Origin: a virus
DNA: 42,160 nt
IMG/VR virus record: IMGVR_UViG_3300030104_005147
Location: 1 to 42,160 of that record
Direction: 5' to 3' (one strand)
Shown: positions 23,316-33,776 of the stretch, one piece after another
Layout: every line of letters starts with the position of its first letter
Position numbering within the stretch: position 1 is the stretch's first letter
Position numbers and translations under genes: made by a program
The notes under the pieces: model-generated
Databases searched by the model: none
Seen by the model: only the letters and a program-made list of their open reading frames with translations
Told to the model about the DNA's origin: nothing

Positions 23316-24866
23316 ATGTCTGCAATTATAACTGATCAGATTAGAATATTAAACGCAAAGAATTTTGTTGCTGGTGTTTCTTCCAGTTCTAATTCTTATT
23401 ATTCATTTATTGGTTTACCAAATCCAGTTGATCATCAATCTGATTGGGAGAAGAATCCTCCTGCACCTAAAGATAGTTTTGATGATGAGAATCAATATTG
23501 GGATGATATGATTGCATTGAAAAAAATCAATGCATCGGATGTTAGACAGGTGATACCGAAAAGAATGTGGACATCTGGTACAGTTTATGATATGTATAGA
23601 TCTGATTATACTAGATCTAATACTGCTAAAGTATCAGGTGCTACTAACTTATATAATGCATCTTATTATGTTATGAATGCGGATTATAGAGTTTATGAAT
23701 GTTTGCAGAACGGAACAACTCCTGAAACACCAAATGGAAAATCATCTTTAGATGAACCAACATTTATTGATTTAGAACCAAGAGCAGCAGGAACAAGTGG
23801 TGATGGTTATATATGGAAGTATTTGTATACTATCAAACCAAGTGATATTGTAAAATTTGATTCTACTAATTTTATTCCAGTACCTCCAAATTGGGAGACT
23901 AATTCAGATAATGCACCTGTTCGTAATAATGCAGTTAATGGATCTATTAAAATAGTTACTATCACTAATCGTGGAGTGGGTGTGGGTACTGCTAATAGAA
24001 CTTATACTAGAGTTCCTATTAGAGGAAATGGTACTGGAGGGGAATGTACTTTAGTTATTAATAATGATCAAACAGTTGATTCTGTAACTGTTTCTAGTCA
24101 AGGTTCTGGATATACCTATGGTAATATTGATTTAGCAGCAGGTGGAGTTCCTTCAGGAACAACATTACCAACTTTTGATGTTATAATTTCTCCTGAAGGA
24201 GGGCATGGTTCTAATATCTACAGAGAACTTGGAGCATATAATGTATTATTATATTCTCGTATCGAGAATGATGCTGAAAATCCTGATTTCGTTACAGGAA
24301 ATGAATTTGCACGAATAGGAATAGTAGAAAATCCACAATCTACTCCATCTTCATTACTGGTTTCTGATAAAGCAAGTGCACTATCTGCTTTAAAAATAAC
24401 TGGAGTGGGATATAGTAGTGCTATATTTACTCTTGACGCAGAATTTACCCAAACTGTTGCTGCAGGGTCTACTGCTGTTGGTAGAGTCGTTAGTTATGAT
24501 CAAACCACTGGAGTATTAAAATATTGGCAAGATAGAACTCTTGCTGGATTCAATACAGTTGGTACTGCACAAACTGATCCTACATATGGATATGAATTAG
24601 TTGATTTTACAAGTAATCCCAGTTCTCCTGGATCTTTAGCAATTAATCATGTTTCAACTTCTAATTTGAGCATAGATTCTGGTTTTAGTGGTATAAGTAC
24701 CGTAATAAATAATAGAACCTATTACCTGGGTCAAGCTTTTACGAGTGGTATTGGTAATGCCGAAGTCGAAAAGTACACAGGAAATATATTATATGTTGAT
24801 AATAGACCTTCTATTACTAGATCATCTAATCAAAAAGAAGACATTAAAGTCATTTTGCAGTTCTAA
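23316..24866 (+). CDS. gp8: Baseplate wedge subunit, T4 gp8-like, 516 aa (expanded)
   Basis: In T4, gp8 dimers sit in the peripheral part of the baseplate wedge between gp7 and gp10. The N-terminal ~200 residues carry the cyanophage gp8 pattern: AKNFVAGVSSSSNSYYSFIG (14-33), then LPNPVDHQSDW and, later, DGYIWKYLYTIKPSDIVKF. T4 gp8 is 334 aa; the extra length here includes a GxGY-type beta insert (about 215-285, with SSQGSGYTYG) and a C-terminal beta extension. It lies downstream of the giant protein, in the same relative order as T4 6-7-8, but separated by the fibre and protease genes. Confidence 0.85.
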   Translation: MSAIITDQIRILNAKNFVAGVSSSSNSYYSFIGLPNPVDHQSDWEKNPPAPKDSFDDENQYWDDMIALKKINASDVRQVIPKRMWTSGTVYDMYRSDYTRSNTAKVSGATNLYNASYYVMNADYRVYECLQNGTTPETPNGKSSLDEPTFIDLEPRAAGTSGDGYIWKYLYTIKPSDIVKFDSTNFIPVPPNWETNSDNAPVRNNAVNGSIKIVTITNRGVGVGTANRTYTRVPIRGNGTGGECTLVINNDQTVDSVTVSSQGSGYTYGNIDLAAGGVPSGTTLPTFDVIISPEGGHGSNIYRELGAYNVLLYSRIENDAENPDFVTGNEFARIGIVENPQSTPSSLLVSDKASALSALKITGVGYSSAIFTLDAEFTQTVAAGSTAVGRVVSYDQTTGVLKYWQDRTLAGFNTVGTAQTDPTYGYELVDFTSNPSSPGSLAINHVSTSNLSIDSGFSGISTVINNRTYYLGQAFTSGIGNAEVEKYTGNILYVDNRPSITRSSNQKEDIKVILQF

Positions 24867-24881
24867 GGAATACCAAGAATT

Positions 24882-27800
24882 ATGCCACAATCTACCAATT
24901 TAAATGTATCACCCTACTTTGATGACTTTAATGCTGCCAATGATTTTCATAAGGTATTATTTAAGCCTGGGTTCCCTGTTCAAGCAAGAGAACTAACTAC
25001 ATCTCAGTCCATACTCCAAAATCAGATTGAGAAGTTAGGACAACACTTTTTTAAAGAAGGTGCTAAAATAGTTCCAGGAAATACTACATACCAATCTAAT
25101 TATACGGGGATACAATTAAATAATACTTTTCAAGGAGTTCCTGTTGCAGCATATGCTAGTCAATTAATTGGTACAAAAATTACTGGTCAGATATCAGGTG
25201 TAACTGCATATGTTAAAAATATTATATTAGGATCTAATTCAGAGAATGGCAATTTAACTTTTTATGTAGATTATATAAGTTCAAGTACAGTTAATAATTC
25301 AACTTCAGAATTTAGTGATGGTGAAGAATTAACTTGTAATACTACCATTACTTCTGGATTACTTGGTAATTCTACAATTTCTGCTGGTACTCCATTTGCT
25401 TCTACGATACAATCAGGATGTTCTATAACAGGTACCGCATTTTCAATAGAAGAGGGTGTATATTTTTTACATGGTAATTTTGTTAATGTTGCAAGTGAAA
25501 CTCTCATATTAGATCAATATACAACATCTTCAAATTATAGAGTTGGTTTAAATATAAACGAAGAAATAATTACACCAGATATAGATCAAACTTTAAATGA
25601 TAATTCTCAGGGATATAATAATTTTGCAGCACCAGGAGCAGATAGATTAAAAATTACTGCATCTTTATTTAAAAAATCATTAGATGATTTAAATGATACT
25701 AATTTTGTAGAATTAGCAACTATTCAAACTGGAAATTTAAGAGGTCCAGAACCTACTTCAGCCAGTCCTTTTAAAAAGGAATTAAAAGATAGTATGGCAA
25801 AAAGAAGTTTTGAAACTTCTGGGGATTATACCATAGAGCCATTTGATACTACTGCAAAAGATTCTCTTAATGATAATGAAGGAAATGATGGATTATATGA
25901 TAGACAAACATTTACTTCACAAGGTAATATTCCAACAGAAGATACATTTGTATATAAAGTATCTGAAGGTGTTGCATTTGTAAAAGGATATGAGGTTAGA
26001 AAAGTAAGACCTACTCTTATCGATGTACCAAAGCCACGTACAACATTAACTATTGACGATGAATCTATAACTTATAATACTGGTCCTACTTTAAGATTGA
26101 ATAGAGTTTTTGGAACTCCAGGAATAACTACAGCTCATAATACTGTAGTTAGTTTGAGGGATAATAGAATTGGTGCAGGAAATACTATTGCTGCTGGTAA
26201 GGAAATAGGTGTAGCAAGAATTTATGATTTTTCACTAGAAAGTGGATCTTATAATGTTACATCTAATTTAAATGAGTGGGATATATCGTTATATGATATA
26301 CAAACAACTACTGAAATTACTTTAAATCAACCAAGTACATTTACAACTCCTACTTATATTAGAGGTGTTAATAGTGGTGCTACTGCATTCCTTTTTAAAC
26401 CTGTTACAGATAATGCTACTATAGAAGTTTATGAAACTAATGGTGATTTTATAAAAAATGAACCAATAGCAGTTAATGGCAATTTAAGTGGAAAAATTGC
26501 AATAGCAGTTACTTCTCATAGTATATCAGATGTAAAATCCATATTTAGTACTAGAGACGTAGGTTCTACACCATATACAGGTACTGTTGGTCTTTCATCT
26601 ATCTTCAATGCTGATGTAGTTCAATCAGTTTCAGTTAATATTGGTATTGCTACTATTAGTGCTGCTTCTGGTGGATTTAGTACTATTACAAGTCCTAACG
26701 AAAGATTTCCTGGTGATTTAGTTAAAGTAGATAATTTGGTTCAATTTAGTAATTCTGCTAAATCAAATGATCCTACTTATGGTAAAGTGACTGCAGTTGG
26801 AACAAATACTGTAACTATTACAAATGTTGCTGATGTTGATGGTATAGTTAATGGAGATTTACCAACTACCATTTTCGATGCTCAGGATCTTAAAGTATTA
26901 ACTACAGATATAACATCGTCGTCTGATAATACTTTATTTACTCATCTTCCTAAAGATAATATATCAAATGTCAATTTAACAAATGCAAGTCTTAGTATTA
27001 GAAGAGCATATACTGTTAATATTGTTGACGGCAAAACTAATATAGTTAATGCGGGAGAAAATGAAGTATATTTACCTTTTGATGCTGAAAGATATTCTTT
27101 AATAAGAACGGATGGAGTTACTGAAGTATTAACTGGGGATAAATTTATTATAACAAATGGTGGAAGGACATTACAAATTGGTAATTTAGGGTCTAATTCT
27201 AATAATGCAACTCTTGTTGCTACACTAACTAAGAGAACACCAACATCCAAAACTAAAATAAGAAATAGAGTTAATTCTATTATCGTAAATAAGTCTAAAT
27301 TAGCTGGATCTGGTATTGGATCAACTAGTTTAAATAATGGATTAGATTTTGGTAATTATCCTGTTGGTACACGAGTGGAAGATGAAATTATTTCTCTCAA
27401 TACTCCAGATGTAATTCAACTTCATGGTGTTTTTGAATCTGGAGATATTAATGATCCAACTGCACCAAAAGCAACCCTTAATACAATTAATAGTTCATCA
27501 ACAACTACTGCAGAATATGTTATTGGTGAAAAAATTACAGGGCAAACAACTAATGCCGTTGCAGTAGTAGCAAGTATTACAACTTCAAATCAAATTGAAT
27601 TTATATACAAAAATGATGGGGAGTTTGAAGAAGGAGAAACAATAACTTCAACGGAATCTAAAATAAATGCTGTTATAACAACCATAAATGAAGATAGTTT
27701 TGATATAACAGATAGGTATTCATTTGTTACTGGACAAGAATTAACTCAATATAATTATGGATATATTGTTAAAGATCCTAATGCAGATGCACCTGCTAAA

Positions 27801-30800
27801 AAAATAAAAATTTATTTCTTGAGTGCATATTATGATTCTAATGATACTGGTGATGTAACGACTGTAGATTCTTATGAGTCATTTGATTATGCTAAAGAAA
27901 TTCAATCCATTGATGGCATTAAGAATAGTAATATTATTGATATAAGACCAAGAGTTGATGAATATAATGTTACTGAAAATGTTAGATCACCATTGGAATT
28001 TTATGGAAGATCTTATGATGCTGCTGGTAATTCTGCTTCAACTATATTAGCATCAAAGGAATCTCTTCTAACTACATTTTCTCATTATGTTGGTAGAATT
28101 GATATTATTACTTTAAGTAAGACTGGTAAAATTGAATTGATAACAGGTGTCCCATCAGAAACTCCACAGAAGCCTGAGGTACCTACTGATTCTATAGAGA
28201 TAGCCACTGTTGATCTACCACCATTTCTTGCAAATGTGGAAGATGAAGTAACAACAGTGACTGAGAATAAGTTAAGATATACAATGGGTGATATTAGACG
28301 ATTAGAAAAGAGAATTCAAAGTTTAGAATATTATACAGCATTATCTTTATTAGAAAATGATACTTCCAATTTCTTTGTTCCTGATGCAGATGGATTGAAT
28401 AGATTTAAATCTGGATTCTTTGTTGATAATTTTGAAACTTTCCTTGCTCAAGATGATCGTTATATTAAGAATAGTATTGATACTAAGAATAAAGAGTTAA
28501 GGCCAAGTCATTATACAACTTCAGTTGATTTAATGTTTGGACCTGTAGTTAATGTAGATCCAACTCAAGATTCAACACTTGCTCCAATTGAAGGAGTTAA
28601 TGTTAGACGTAATAATGGTATTGTAACTTTAGATTATTCTGAAGTTGAATGGTTAAAGCAAAGTTTTGCTACTAGATCAGTTAGTGTAACACCATATATT
28701 GTTCCTTTCTGGAATGGTGTACTTATGTTAACACCACAATCAGATACTTGGACAGATACTGTTAGATTACAAGCAAGAACAATTGTAGAAGGTAATTTTA
28801 ATCAGCAAGTAGCAAGAGCACGTGCAATTTTAGGTAGAGATCCTCAAATTGGATTTGTTAATACTGCATGGGATGCTTGGAGAACAACATGGGCAGGACA
28901 GGTTACAACAAGACAAGTCGAGGATAGGTTTAGAACAAGAAGAGTAGGTAATTTCCAAAATCATGAAAGAGTTAGCACAACATTGACTGAGCAACAACAA
29001 AGGAGGGAAAGAAGTGGTAGAACAGTCTTAGTAACAGAAACTAGAACTGATGTTTCTATGGGTGACAGGTTAATAAGTAGGGATCTTATTACATTTGTAA
29101 GATCACGAAATATACACTTTAATGCTCAAGGACTTAAACCTTTAACTAGAATGTATGCATTCTTTGGTGGCAGAGAAGTATCACGTTTCTGTGTTCCTAA
29201 GTTATTGCAAATTACTATGTCTTCTGGAGCATTCCAAGCAGGAGAAACGGTAATTGGTAGAATGAATGGTGGAAATAGAAATGGATCTGCTGCTTATATT
29301 CAGTTTAGACTTGCAAATCCTAATCATAGAGATGGTGCATTTAATGTTCCAACAAATACTTTTAGTGATGATCCATATACACTATCTGCAATTCCCACAA
29401 CATATACTTCTAATTCCGTTTTATTGAATATTGATACTGCTAGTTTATCTGATATAACTCAAACTCAGTTCTATGGATGGGTTGCATCTGGAATGCAACT
29501 TTCAGGACAGACTAGTGGTGCTCGAGCTACTATAAGTGATCTTCGACTTGTTTCTGGTTTGAGTGGTGCTCTAATGGGATCATTCTTTATTCCTGATCCA
29601 AATAATAGCACATTCCCATCATTTGAAACTGGAACTAATATGTTTAGGTTGAGTAGTGATGCTGGTAATGCTGAAAATGCTACAACAGATGCTGAATTGA
29701 ATTATACTGCATCAGGAATGCTCAATACGATTAGAGAAGATATAGTTTCAACTAGAAATGCGAATGTAACAATAGGTTCTGTATCTCAAGCGACTAGTAG
29801 AACTGCATTACTTAATAGGGATACAAATGTTGAAGTATTGCAAAGAATACGGGTAAGTGATCCTTTAGCACAATCATTCTTTATTGATAATCTAGATGGT
29901 TTATTCATGACAAGATGTGACGTATTCTTTAGAACAAAAGATGATGATAATATTCCACTCAATTTCTCTATTAGAACAATAGAAAATGGATATCCTACAC
30001 AAGTAGTTGTTCCTATGAGTGAAGTGATATTGAGTCCAGATGATGTTATCTTATCACCAGACGGATCTCGACCAACAACTTTCCAATTCCAGGCTCCAAT
30101 TTATTTGGAGGGTGGAAAAGAATATGCCATAGTAATGTTGAGTAATTCTGCAAAATATAGTGTTTATATTTCAAGAGTTGGAGAAATTGATTTAATAAAT
30201 CAATCAATGGTTTCTCAGCAACCATATCTTGGATCATTATTTAAGTCTCAAAATGCTTCTACTTGGGAACCAAGTCAATGGGAAGATCTTAAATTTACTC
30301 TTTACAGAGCAGACTTTATAGAAAGTGGATCATTTGATGCTTATAATCCAAACTTAAATGTTTCAAATGGGCAGATTGCTAAATTAATGCCAGATTCTTT
30401 AAACTTTACTTCTAAGCAGATTAGAGTTGGTTTAAGTAAAACAATAAGTGATCAAGGATTAGAACTTGGAAATACTGTATTGCAAGGAGGTACACAAGCA
30501 ACGGCTGATTTTGTAGGATCTGCAGGAACTATAACTTCCATTGATATTACCAATGCTGGTTTAGGATACACTCCTGCATCTTCTGCATTAACTTTCAGTG
30601 GAGTTAATTTAGTTACTCTTACTGGTAATGGTAGAAATGCAACTGCAGACATTACTATCAGTAATGGATCTATTGTTGCATCTGGTGCTACTATTGTTAA
30701 TGGTGGACAAGGTTACCAACTTGGAGATGTTGTAGGAATATCAACCATTGGTGCCAATTCTATAGGAAGAAATGCTAAACTATCTGTCACATCAATTGGA

Positions 30801-32318
30801 AGTACATCTGAATTATTATTAGATAATATTCAAGGTAACTTTATCGTTGGTTCTGCTAATACTCTGAGTTATATTAATAATAGTGGTATTACAACAGTAT
30901 TAGACGATGCTAATAGTGGTAATGTTCAAATAAGTACTATTGTGGATGTTAATGATGGTTTACATATTAAGGTAAATCATAAGAATCATGGTATGTACTC
31001 TACTGTTAATAGAGTAGAAATAAGTCATGCCGAAAGTGATCTTGTACCTGCAAGATTAACCACTGCATTGCAAACTGGTAATGAAAGTCAAATTTCTGTT
31101 GGTGATGCATCTCAATTTACTACTTTTGAAGGAGTAGGTGTTGGAACAACTAATATAGGATATGCTACGGTAGGAGATGAAATTATTTCTTACACGAATG
31201 TTTCAGGAAATGTTTTAGGTAATGTTGTAAGATCTGTTCAAAAAGATGGATCCAATTCAGTTGGATTGATTGGAGGAATTCATCCTGTAGGAACACCTGT
31301 TGTTAAGTATGAATTAAATGGTGTTAATTTAATGAGGATTAACAAGCAACATGATGTAGTAGATGATATTAATTTTGATCATTATAATGTGAAGTTAGAT
31401 ATGTCTCAGAAATTTAATACTGAGAATGATGATAGAAGTAATGATCTTGGATATCCACAACTCTTTATTAATGAAACAAAATCAACTGGTGGAAATAAAA
31501 CAGAAGCAACTCAAAATATACCTTTTGAGATTATTACTCCAATAGTACAAAATGTCACTCTTCCTAATACAGAAGTAACTGCACAAGCAAGAACGATTAC
31601 TGGAACTAGTTTGGGTGGTAATGAAGTATCATTCCTTGATAATGGTTTTGAAACTATTGTCCCTAATAACATTAATTATTTAAGTACTCCTAGACTTATT
31701 GCGTCAAATATTAATTCTACCAATTCATTAAATACTCTTCCAGGTAATAAATCTTTAAATGTTAGATTTACACTTAATACATCTAATCCTTTATTATCTC
31801 CTGTTCTTGATGGAGAAAGAATGTCTGTTATATTAACTTCTAATAGAGTTAATACACCAATAACTAATTATATTGATAATGCTCAAGTTAGGACTATTGA
31901 TGATGATCCTAATGCATGTCAATATATTTCTAAAGAAATGGAATTAGAAAATTCCGCAACTTCTTTAAAGATAATATTGGATGCTCATATGAATGTTAAT
32001 ACTGATATTCGAGCATTCTATGCAATAAATCTTCAACCAAATATGGATCCAGTATTTATACCATTCCCTGGATATGTTAATTTAAATAGTGAAGGTCAAA
32101 TGATATCCTTTGAAGATAGTAGTGGTTTACCTGATAAATTTGTAAATAAGTCTAATGAATTTGGTTATGATGCTCAGGATTTAGATTATCTTGAATATAC
32201 ATTTAGTGGAGATCAGTTACCATCATTTAGATATTATAGAATTAAACTTGTTTTAACATCAACTACGCAGGTACATGTTCCTCGTGTAAGAAGATTGAGA
32301 GTGATGGCATTAGCATGA
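24882..32318 (+). CDS. Large DUF4815-type virion structural protein, 2478 aa
   Basis: The N-terminus, MPQSTNLNVSPYFDDFNAAN followed by HKVLFKPGFPVQARELTTSQ, is the hallmark of DUF4815 proteins in T4-like cyanophages. Further landmarks are a charged helical segment RRLEKRIQSLEYYTALSLL (near 1140), a Trp-rich part (FWNGVLMLTPQSDTWTDTV), and the block SDPLAQSFFIDNLDGLFMTR (near 1657). GxGY beta repeats (near 1885-1945) and an 'IGxEII' module (about 2065-2143) lie before a conserved-looking C-terminal beta domain. Start ATG 24882 lies 11 nt after a TAAGGA ribosome-binding-like sequence. It is directly downstream of gp8, where T4 has gp9 to gp11, so a baseplate-to-fibre connector is plausible but unproven. 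Confidence 0.85.
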   Translation: MPQSTNLNVSPYFDDFNAANDFHKVLFKPGFPVQARELTTSQSILQNQIEKLGQHFFKEGAKIVPGNTTYQSNYTGIQLNNTFQGVPVAAYASQLIGTKITGQISGVTAYVKNIILGSNSENGNLTFYVDYISSSTVNNSTSEFSDGEELTCNTTITSGLLGNSTISAGTPFASTIQSGCSITGTAFSIEEGVYFLHGNFVNVASETLILDQYTTSSNYRVGLNINEEIITPDIDQTLNDNSQGYNNFAAPGADRLKITASLFKKSLDDLNDTNFVELATIQTGNLRGPEPTSASPFKKELKDSMAKRSFETSGDYTIEPFDTTAKDSLNDNEGNDGLYDRQTFTSQGNIPTEDTFVYKVSEGVAFVKGYEVRKVRPTLIDVPKPRTTLTIDDESITYNTGPTLRLNRVFGTPGITTAHNTVVSLRDNRIGAGNTIAAGKEIGVARIYDFSLESGSYNVTSNLNEWDISLYDIQTTTEITLNQPSTFTTPTYIRGVNSGATAFLFKPVTDNATIEVYETNGDFIKNEPIAVNGNLSGKIAIAVTSHSISDVKSIFSTRDVGSTPYTGTVGLSSIFNADVVQSVSVNIGIATISAASGGFSTITSPNERFPGDLVKVDNLVQFSNSAKSNDPTYGKVTAVGTNTVTITNVADVDGIVNGDLPTTIFDAQDLKVLTTDITSSSDNTLFTHLPKDNISNVNLTNASLSIRRAYTVNIVDGKTNIVNAGENEVYLPFDAERYSLIRTDGVTEVLTGDKFIITNGGRTLQIGNLGSNSNNATLVATLTKRTPTSKTKIRNRVNSIIVNKSKLAGSGIGSTSLNNGLDFGNYPVGTRVEDEIISLNTPDVIQLHGVFESGDINDPTAPKATLNTINSSSTTTAEYVIGEKITGQTTNAVAVVASITTSNQIEFIYKNDGEFEEGETITSTESKINAVITTINEDSFDITDRYSFVTGQELTQYNYGYIVKDPNADAPAKKIKIYFLSAYYDSNDTGDVTTVDSYESFDYAKEIQSIDGIKNSNIIDIRPRVDEYNVTENVRSPLEFYGRSYDAAGNSASTILASKESLLTTFSHYVGRIDIITLSKTGKIELITGVPSETPQKPEVPTDSIEIATVDLPPFLANVEDEVTTVTENKLRYTMGDIRRLEKRIQSLEYYTALSLLENDTSNFFVPDADGLNRFKSGFFVDNFETFLAQDDRYIKNSIDTKNKELRPSHYTTSVDLMFGPVVNVDPTQDSTLAPIEGVNVRRNNGIVTLDYSEVEWLKQSFATRSVSVTPYIVPFWNGVLMLTPQSDTWTDTVRLQARTIVEGNFNQQVARARAILGRDPQIGFVNTAWDAWRTTWAGQVTTRQVEDRFRTRRVGNFQNHERVSTTLTEQQQRRERSGRTVLVTETRTDVSMGDRLISRDLITFVRSRNIHFNAQGLKPLTRMYAFFGGREVSRFCVPKLLQITMSSGAFQAGETVIGRMNGGNRNGSAAYIQFRLANPNHRDGAFNVPTNTFSDDPYTLSAIPTTYTSNSVLLNIDTASLSDITQTQFYGWVASGMQLSGQTSGARATISDLRLVSGLSGALMGSFFIPDPNNSTFPSFETGTNMFRLSSDAGNAENATTDAELNYTASGMLNTIREDIVSTRNANVTIGSVSQATSRTALLNRDTNVEVLQRIRVSDPLAQSFFIDNLDGLFMTRCDVFFRTKDDDNIPLNFSIRTIENGYPTQVVVPMSEVILSPDDVILSPDGSRPTTFQFQAPIYLEGGKEYAIVMLSNSAKYSVYISRVGEIDLINQSMVSQQPYLGSLFKSQNASTWEPSQWEDLKFTLYRADFIESGSFDAYNPNLNVSNGQIAKLMPDSLNFTSKQIRVGLSKTISDQGLELGNTVLQGGTQATADFVGSAGTITSIDITNAGLGYTPASSALTFSGVNLVTLTGNGRNATADITISNGSIVASGATIVNGGQGYQLGDVVGISTIGANSIGRNAKLSVTSIGSTSELLLDNIQGNFIVGSANTLSYINNSGITTVLDDANSGNVQISTIVDVNDGLHIKVNHKNHGMYSTVNRVEISHAESDLVPARLTTALQTGNESQISVGDASQFTTFEGVGVGTTNIGYATVGDEIISYTNVSGNVLGNVVRSVQKDGSNSVGLIGGIHPVGTPVVKYELNGVNLMRINKQHDVVDDINFDHYNVKLDMSQKFNTENDDRSNDLGYPQLFINETKSTGGNKTEATQNIPFEIITPIVQNVTLPNTEVTAQARTITGTSLGGNEVSFLDNGFETIVPNNINYLSTPRLIASNINSTNSLNTLPGNKSLNVRFTLNTSNPLLSPVLDGERMSVILTSNRVNTPITNYIDNAQVRTIDDDPNACQYISKEMELENSATSLKIILDAHMNVNTDIRAFYAINLQPNMDPVFIPFPGYVNLNSEGQMISFEDSSGLPDKFVNKSNEFGYDAQDLDYLEYTFSGDQLPSFRYYRIKLVLTSTTQVHVPRVRRLRVMALA

Positions 32319-32533
32319 TAAATGTAGAAGGTCATCCTGGTCTTGTAAGAGATCCTAATTCTAATTCTATTATTAATACGAACAATTCAGAATATCAAAA
32401 ATATCTGACACGTCGTAAATTGAAAAATAAAGAAAATGAAACTCTTGATAATATGAAAAATGATCTTGATAATATGAAAAATGAAATGAATGAGATTAAA
32501 TCCCTACTTAAAGAGCTAGTCAATGGCAACTAA
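32315..32533 (+). CDS. Small coiled-coil protein, 72 aa
   Basis: The start ATG overlaps the stop of the DUF4815-type gene (ATGA), indicating coupled translation. The N-terminal MINVEGHPGLVRDPNSNSII is followed by a Lys-rich stretch, and the second half is a clear coiled coil built on a near-repeat (LDNMKNDLDNMKNEMNEIKS, then LLKELV). The 'xVEGHPxLVRDxxxxAIINT' head is, from memory, common in small cyanophage proteins next to the neck genes. Possibly a tail assembly or chaperone-type factor; this is inference. Confidence 0.75.
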   Translation: MINVEGHPGLVRDPNSNSIINTNNSEYQKYLTRRKLKNKENETLDNMKNDLDNMKNEMNEIKSLLKELVNGN

Positions 32534-32909
32534 AAAGATTACATTTGATCCCACTGCAGGTGTCCCTGTAGCATCCAACTTAACCATTTATGGTGGAGCA
32601 AACTTTAATGCTACCTTTAATGTGGTAGATACTAGCAATACTTCATATGGATTTACCACTGCTTGGTCTGCATCTGCACAATTACAAAAAAGTGCAGGTA
32701 TAGGAGCAACTACAGTTCCTACAGCAACTTTTACTGCAGGAATTACTACAGGATCAATTACATTAGCACTTTCTTCTACTGATACTCAACCCATACCAGA
32801 GGGTAGATACCTATATAATGTTTTGATTAGTCCTGGTATAGGGCAAACCATTTATAATATTATAAATGGAAATATCTTGGTTTATCCAGGTATTTCTTCT
32901 TCTCCCTAA
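32523..32909 (+). CDS. Small beta-rich structural-type protein, 128 aa
   Basis: Starts within the last 11 nt of the preceding gene in another frame. The product begins MATKKITFDPTAGVPVASNL and is mostly beta-prone (Thr, Ala, Gly, Ile), with a late segment PIPEGRYLYNVLISPGIGQT and a hydrophobic end. No enzyme motif or membrane helix. The position just before the neck genes, and the composition, suggest a small virion protein; the specific role is unknown. Confidence 0.7.
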   Translation: MATKKITFDPTAGVPVASNLTIYGGANFNATFNVVDTSNTSYGFTTAWSASAQLQKSAGIGATTVPTATFTAGITTGSITLALSSTDTQPIPEGRYLYNVLISPGIGQTIYNIINGNILVYPGISSSP

Positions 32910-32912
32910 ATA
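32906..32912 (+). promoter_or_regulatory. Candidate late promoter CTAAATA before gp13
   Basis: CTAAATA overlaps the stop of the 128-aa gene, 21 nt before ATG 32934; an AAAAGGTAGAG purine stretch follows as the likely ribosome binding region of gp13. Confidence 0.6.
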
Positions 32913-32933
32913 ATAAAAAGGTAGAGTGTGTAA

Positions 32934-33776
32934 ATGGCACAACCAGCAAGTAGACAAGAATTTATCGACTATTGCAAAAGGCAACTGGGTGCTCCCGTGC
33001 TGGAGATTAATGTTGCTGATGAGCAAGTAGAGGATATCGTTGATGACGCTATTCAGTATTTTAATGAAAGACATTTTGATGGTGTTGGGCAGGTATATTT
33101 AAAATATAAAGTAACACAAGATGATATTGATAGAGGGAAGGGACCAGGACAATCTGGTAATAGTGGAATAACAACTACAACAGTAGATAAGAATGTTGGA
33201 TTAACTACTGAATTTAAATACGAAGAAAATCAAAATTATTTGCAAGTCCCTCCTTCTGTTATTGGAGTAACTAAAGTATTTCATTTTGATGGATCCAATA
33301 CTGTAACAAACAATATGTTCAGTGTTAAATATCAAATGTTTTTAAATGACATTTATTATTGGGGTGCGACTGAATTATTAACATATGCAATGACAAAGAC
33401 CTATTTGTCTGACATTGACTTTTTATTGACCACAGAGAAGCAAATAAGGTTCAATCAGAGGATGGATAGACTATATCTTGACTTTGATTGGGCTACATTA
33501 AATCCTGGTGATTATTTGATTATGGATTGTTTTAGAGCATTAAATCCAAATGATTATACTAGGGTTTGGAATGATTCATTTTTAAAGAAATATACAACTG
33601 CATTAATGAAGAAGCAATGGGGACAAAATTTACTTAAATTTCAAGGAGTTAAATTACCAGGTGGTATTGAGTTAAATGGAAGACAGATTTATGATGATGG
33701 TGAAAAAGATCTAGAAACCATCAGAGAAATGATGTCTAATACTTATGAAATCCCACCACTAGATATGATAGGGTAA
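32934..33776 (+). CDS. gp13: Neck protein, T4 gp13-like, 280 aa
   Basis: With gp14, gp13 closes the filled head and forms the collar to which the tail joins. The signature here is EFIDYCKRQLGAPVLEINVA (9-28) followed by DEQVEDIVDDAIQYFNERHF (29-48) and DGVGQVYLKY, matching the T4 gp13 start with its LGAPxxxVxLTxxQI...YFxEYHFDG pattern. T4 gp13 is 309 aa. The C-terminal part contains GVKLPGGIELNGRQIYDDGE, also typical. It overlaps gp14 by one base (TAATG), as expected for coupled partners. Confidence 0.92.
   Translation: MAQPASRQEFIDYCKRQLGAPVLEINVADEQVEDIVDDAIQYFNERHFDGVGQVYLKYKVTQDDIDRGKGPGQSGNSGITTTTVDKNVGLTTEFKYEENQNYLQVPPSVIGVTKVFHFDGSNTVTNNMFSVKYQMFLNDIYYWGATELLTYAMTKTYLSDIDFLLTTEKQIRFNQRMDRLYLDFDWATLNPGDYLIMDCFRALNPNDYTRVWNDSFLKKYTTALMKKQWGQNLLKFQGVKLPGGIELNGRQIYDDGEKDLETIREMMSNTYEIPPLDMIG

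Noticed and set aside
25271-30652. Several minus-strand ORFs of 60-100 aa opposite the 2478-aa gene
   Set aside because: All lie fully within a long plus-strand gene with recognised domains and show antisense-type composition; no ribosome binding sites or promoters support them.
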